Below the pieces are notes generated by a model that saw only the letters and a program-made list of their open reading frames with translations, was not told where the DNA came from and searched no databases. Made by a program: the position numbers and the translations under genes. This document shows, piece after piece, positions 61,324 through 64,000 of a stretch of 64,000 nt of DNA. Source of the DNA: Ceratodon purpureus (lineage: Eukaryota; Streptophyta; Bryopsida; Pseudoditrichales; Ditrichaceae); the NCBI GenBank assembly GCA_014871385.1, contig CM026422.1:23305014-23369013 (forward strand), given 5' to 3'. The stretch's first letter is position 1. Every line of letters begins with the position of its first letter.

Positions 61324-64000
61324 CTCTTGATCTTCATCTCACATGCAAATTCCCTCACTTTTGACACTTTCGTAAGTAGTTACATTTAGTGTATTCCAGT
61401 TTTGCTGCAATTTTTCTCCACTTCAGTGCTACAACAGATACCACAAACCCGCATTGAGTAACCTATCTGAATCCGTTTTTTCAGGAAGTTTGTCGCTAGT
61501 AGATTGTAGGATGCACATTTGCTGGCATTTGGGGATACTCACTAGTTACTGTTATAGAAAATAGAACAGTGAAAGAGGGAACTTTAACAGGCAAGTGTTG
61601 CTATCGTTGTAAAGAGCCAAATACTGTGTCCCATTGCTATTGCAGAGGAGCCATGGAGTGTGTATTCTGAGACTTGAGTGTGTTCGGTTGTAGAGCATGA
61701 ATTATAATGATGTGGAGACTGGACCTTGATCCTTCAGACATGATCTGCTCGGGGAAGTTGGTATCCATGTAATGACTTACCAGACACTGCCCTAGCTACA
61801 GTAGCTTGATTTTGTGTGTTCATTCTGAACAGCACCATTGTTTTCTTACACTTCTATCATATCTTTCAAACTGAGAAGATAACTCAGGATTGCATGATCT
61901 GTTGCAGTTGCTTGAATATTTTCTTACTTCGTATAGAAGTGGCTGAACCTAATTTTGACTGTTGACCGAGAGTATTGCATTCACTCTATGATATGAAGTC
62001 TTTTTGTTAATTGTTTTAGAAAATTCGATCTTAGTGAAGGGCACTATTAATGCAGCAGAAACTTGTAGAATTGATAGTAATATGAGGGAAGGAGTACATT
62101 GGTATCATTTTAATGGCTGAATCATATTTCTTCGATCAGTTTCTTTCACTGGAACTGCTACCAGACGTTGGTAGCAGGTTCTTTTATAAATAACTCTAAA
62201 ATAAAACACAAACAAATCAAAATTCTAAAAAACGAAAGTACGAGAAATTATCTTTAGCAATATTTTTCTATTTCAAGATTCTAAAGGCTATTTTTAATGA
62301 TTTGTGTTTGAAAAAACAAAAATTAAAAGATTGAAATTTTGGAAGACGAAACTTATTTTTCACAAAGAAATGAATACTTGTTTGAGAGGGAATGGACTGA
62401 TTATTAACGTATGGTGATCATTTCATGATATTTTAAATCAATTTTGTACCATTTTTCCAATCAAATTTACATTTTGTGACTACAAATTCATAAATTGGTA
62501 GTTGATTTTACAAAAGTAGAGAAAAGTTCTGGTGAAAAAATAGAGTATCATTCTCATATATGAGTTGAACGTCAATACTAAAAATTCTCTTATTATTTTG
62601 CTTTAAATGATGTCTACAAAAATGTTAATTGTAATTTGTGAAATTAGTATGATATACACAACTTATATAGCTAGATGCATAACAATCTAAAACCTTGTCA
62701 CATGGGATTTTGACTTTGCCTCCGTTGCGCTTGTTCATAGATGATTTGTATGAAGAATTGGTGTAACCTAGATACATCATGTGTTGTGCTCAATAAAAAA
62801 TTTGTGAGGATGCTTTCAAGGCGTTGTGTCATTTTCTTCACTATCTATGCTGTTGTTGAAACCTTTTGCTAGTCTTTCAAGGTGCTACCTTTCATTTCGA
62901 AGGAAGTCATTATAATTTCTTCATGGCTGAGAGACTTGAGATCAAATAAAGTTATGCAGAATTAACATGATGGAGTTTTACCAAGACGATATCCAAAGCG
63001 GAAGGGAGATAATGAGCTCTAAGGTGCCACCAATATACATTAAAGACTCATGAAAGGTCCTTACAATTAAAGACAAGGTTGAGTATGGGATCCTGTACAT
63101 ATGACCTCTAAGGGCCTCTCTAGTCATGTTGTCATATGCAAGTAATTTACACATATATGATATCGAATCTACTTATTGTATCTTTGATAATGAGAGTAAA
63201 TTACTGCTGCAAGGGCAATTTAATTCACAAAGTTGGATGTCTTGTAAACATGTGGGTTTGCCAATGCCTTAGGAATGGTCAAACTAATACTTTGAATCCA
63301 CTATGATTTGAAGCCACTTATTTATGAACAAAAGTATTCATGGAGTTGGAAGTGTTGATTGTGGACAATCCATGGTCTTGATATTTATGTAGTTCACAAG
63401 GGAGTTAGACTATCTCCACCATTGACGCCAAACGTGTCCCAACATAGAGGCCACTAGGGTAATCTTTGACTTTTAACTATACTAACACTATATGGAGGTT
63501 TTCCAAAGATGGCAAGAGGGAAAAAGTATAGGGCAAAAGGTAAGAAGAAGGAGAGGAGGTGGAAGAGGAGCTTAGAGCAGGCGCCACATGCGTAGTTGAC
63601 GTGAGCCCTCCCATGCTTCCTAGAATATATGCAAGGAGTGGAGTAGGCTGAAAACCTTAAACTTGCAAATACTCTGCTACCCCTTCACCGTTGGCTTGAA
63701 TGTATGGAGAATGTCGTTAACTGACTTATATTGGCACCCTTTTCTAACCATTCTTTATCATTGTATTGACTTTAAATATAACAATGTAGCCTACTCATTT
63801 GTTAAATTCACATTCTTTAGAAACTTTCATGCATGCATAATTCTTGGATGGCATTTTGTTGTTCTTTAGGTCTTTGTTGACATCAATTGTCTCCAAGGAT
63901 AGAAGTTCAACCACTGATTCTTTGTATCATTTAGGGTGATGTTGGTTGCATAGTATTTTATAATTCTATAATGAATATTTTAAGAATTTGTTATGTATTT
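61324..64000. other. HOS1 3' flank and AT-rich intergenic DNA
   Basis: No further gene is supported. The part beyond 62160 is AT-rich and starts with a fragment of MITE family A. Scattered short open frames show no family similarity. Confidence 0.45.
62165..62225 (+). mobile_element. MITE family A fragment
   Basis: TAGCAGGTTCTTTTATAAAT then AACTCTAAAATAAAACACAA parallels TAGCAGGTTTGTTCTCAAAT and AATTCTAAATATAAAAAACA at 10990-11030. I could not find the opposite terminus within 500 bp, so this copy is partial or decayed. Confidence 0.5.

Overview
The window reads as nuclear DNA of a land plant, most likely a moss. It has short GT-AG introns, one tRNA-Arg gene, plant-type families (HOS1, AGD6/7-type ArfGAP, DUF1664, malectin-LRR), and AT-rich gene-poor gaps between GC-richer genes. 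The moss call is an inference from the look of the proteins and base composition; no marker in the window proves the species. Exon structures were derived by hand from splice consensus, reading phase and family conservation.

Layout. 0.5-20.6 kb is a scrambled segmental-duplication zone. It holds two intact MGNTNSC-type protein kinase genes (4.5-5.8 and 14.1-15.4 kb, minus strand), at least two kinase relics (about 2.7-3.65 and 12.06-12.42 kb), two complementary partial copies of a DUF1664 gene (0.5-1.4 and 9.3-9.9 kb), three copies of the kinase 5' flank (one without a kinase), and a TAD2-like tRNA adenosine deaminase gene with an in-frame TAG (17.4-19.4 kb). 24.4-27.8 kb is a malectin-like/LRR cell-surface protein without a kinase domain. 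28.4-30.3 kb (minus) is a type II membrane DUF1647-like protein. 32.0 kb is tRNA-Arg(UCU). 34.0-38.5 kb (minus) is a 17-exon LisH/CTLH/WD40 gene. 39.6-40.5 kb is CTF8. 42.0 kb is a small secreted repeat protein. 43.4-45.4 kb (minus) is an ArfGAP. 46-55 kb is an AT-rich desert. 57.5-61.3 kb is HOS1.

The genes do not form one pathway; they are independent housekeeping, signalling and trafficking loci. The accessory biology lies in the kinase/DUF1664 duplication zone, the small secreted repeat protein, and several families of short inverted-repeat elements (about 8.1, 11.0, 22.3, 22.7, 32.7 and 62.2 kb) in the gaps.
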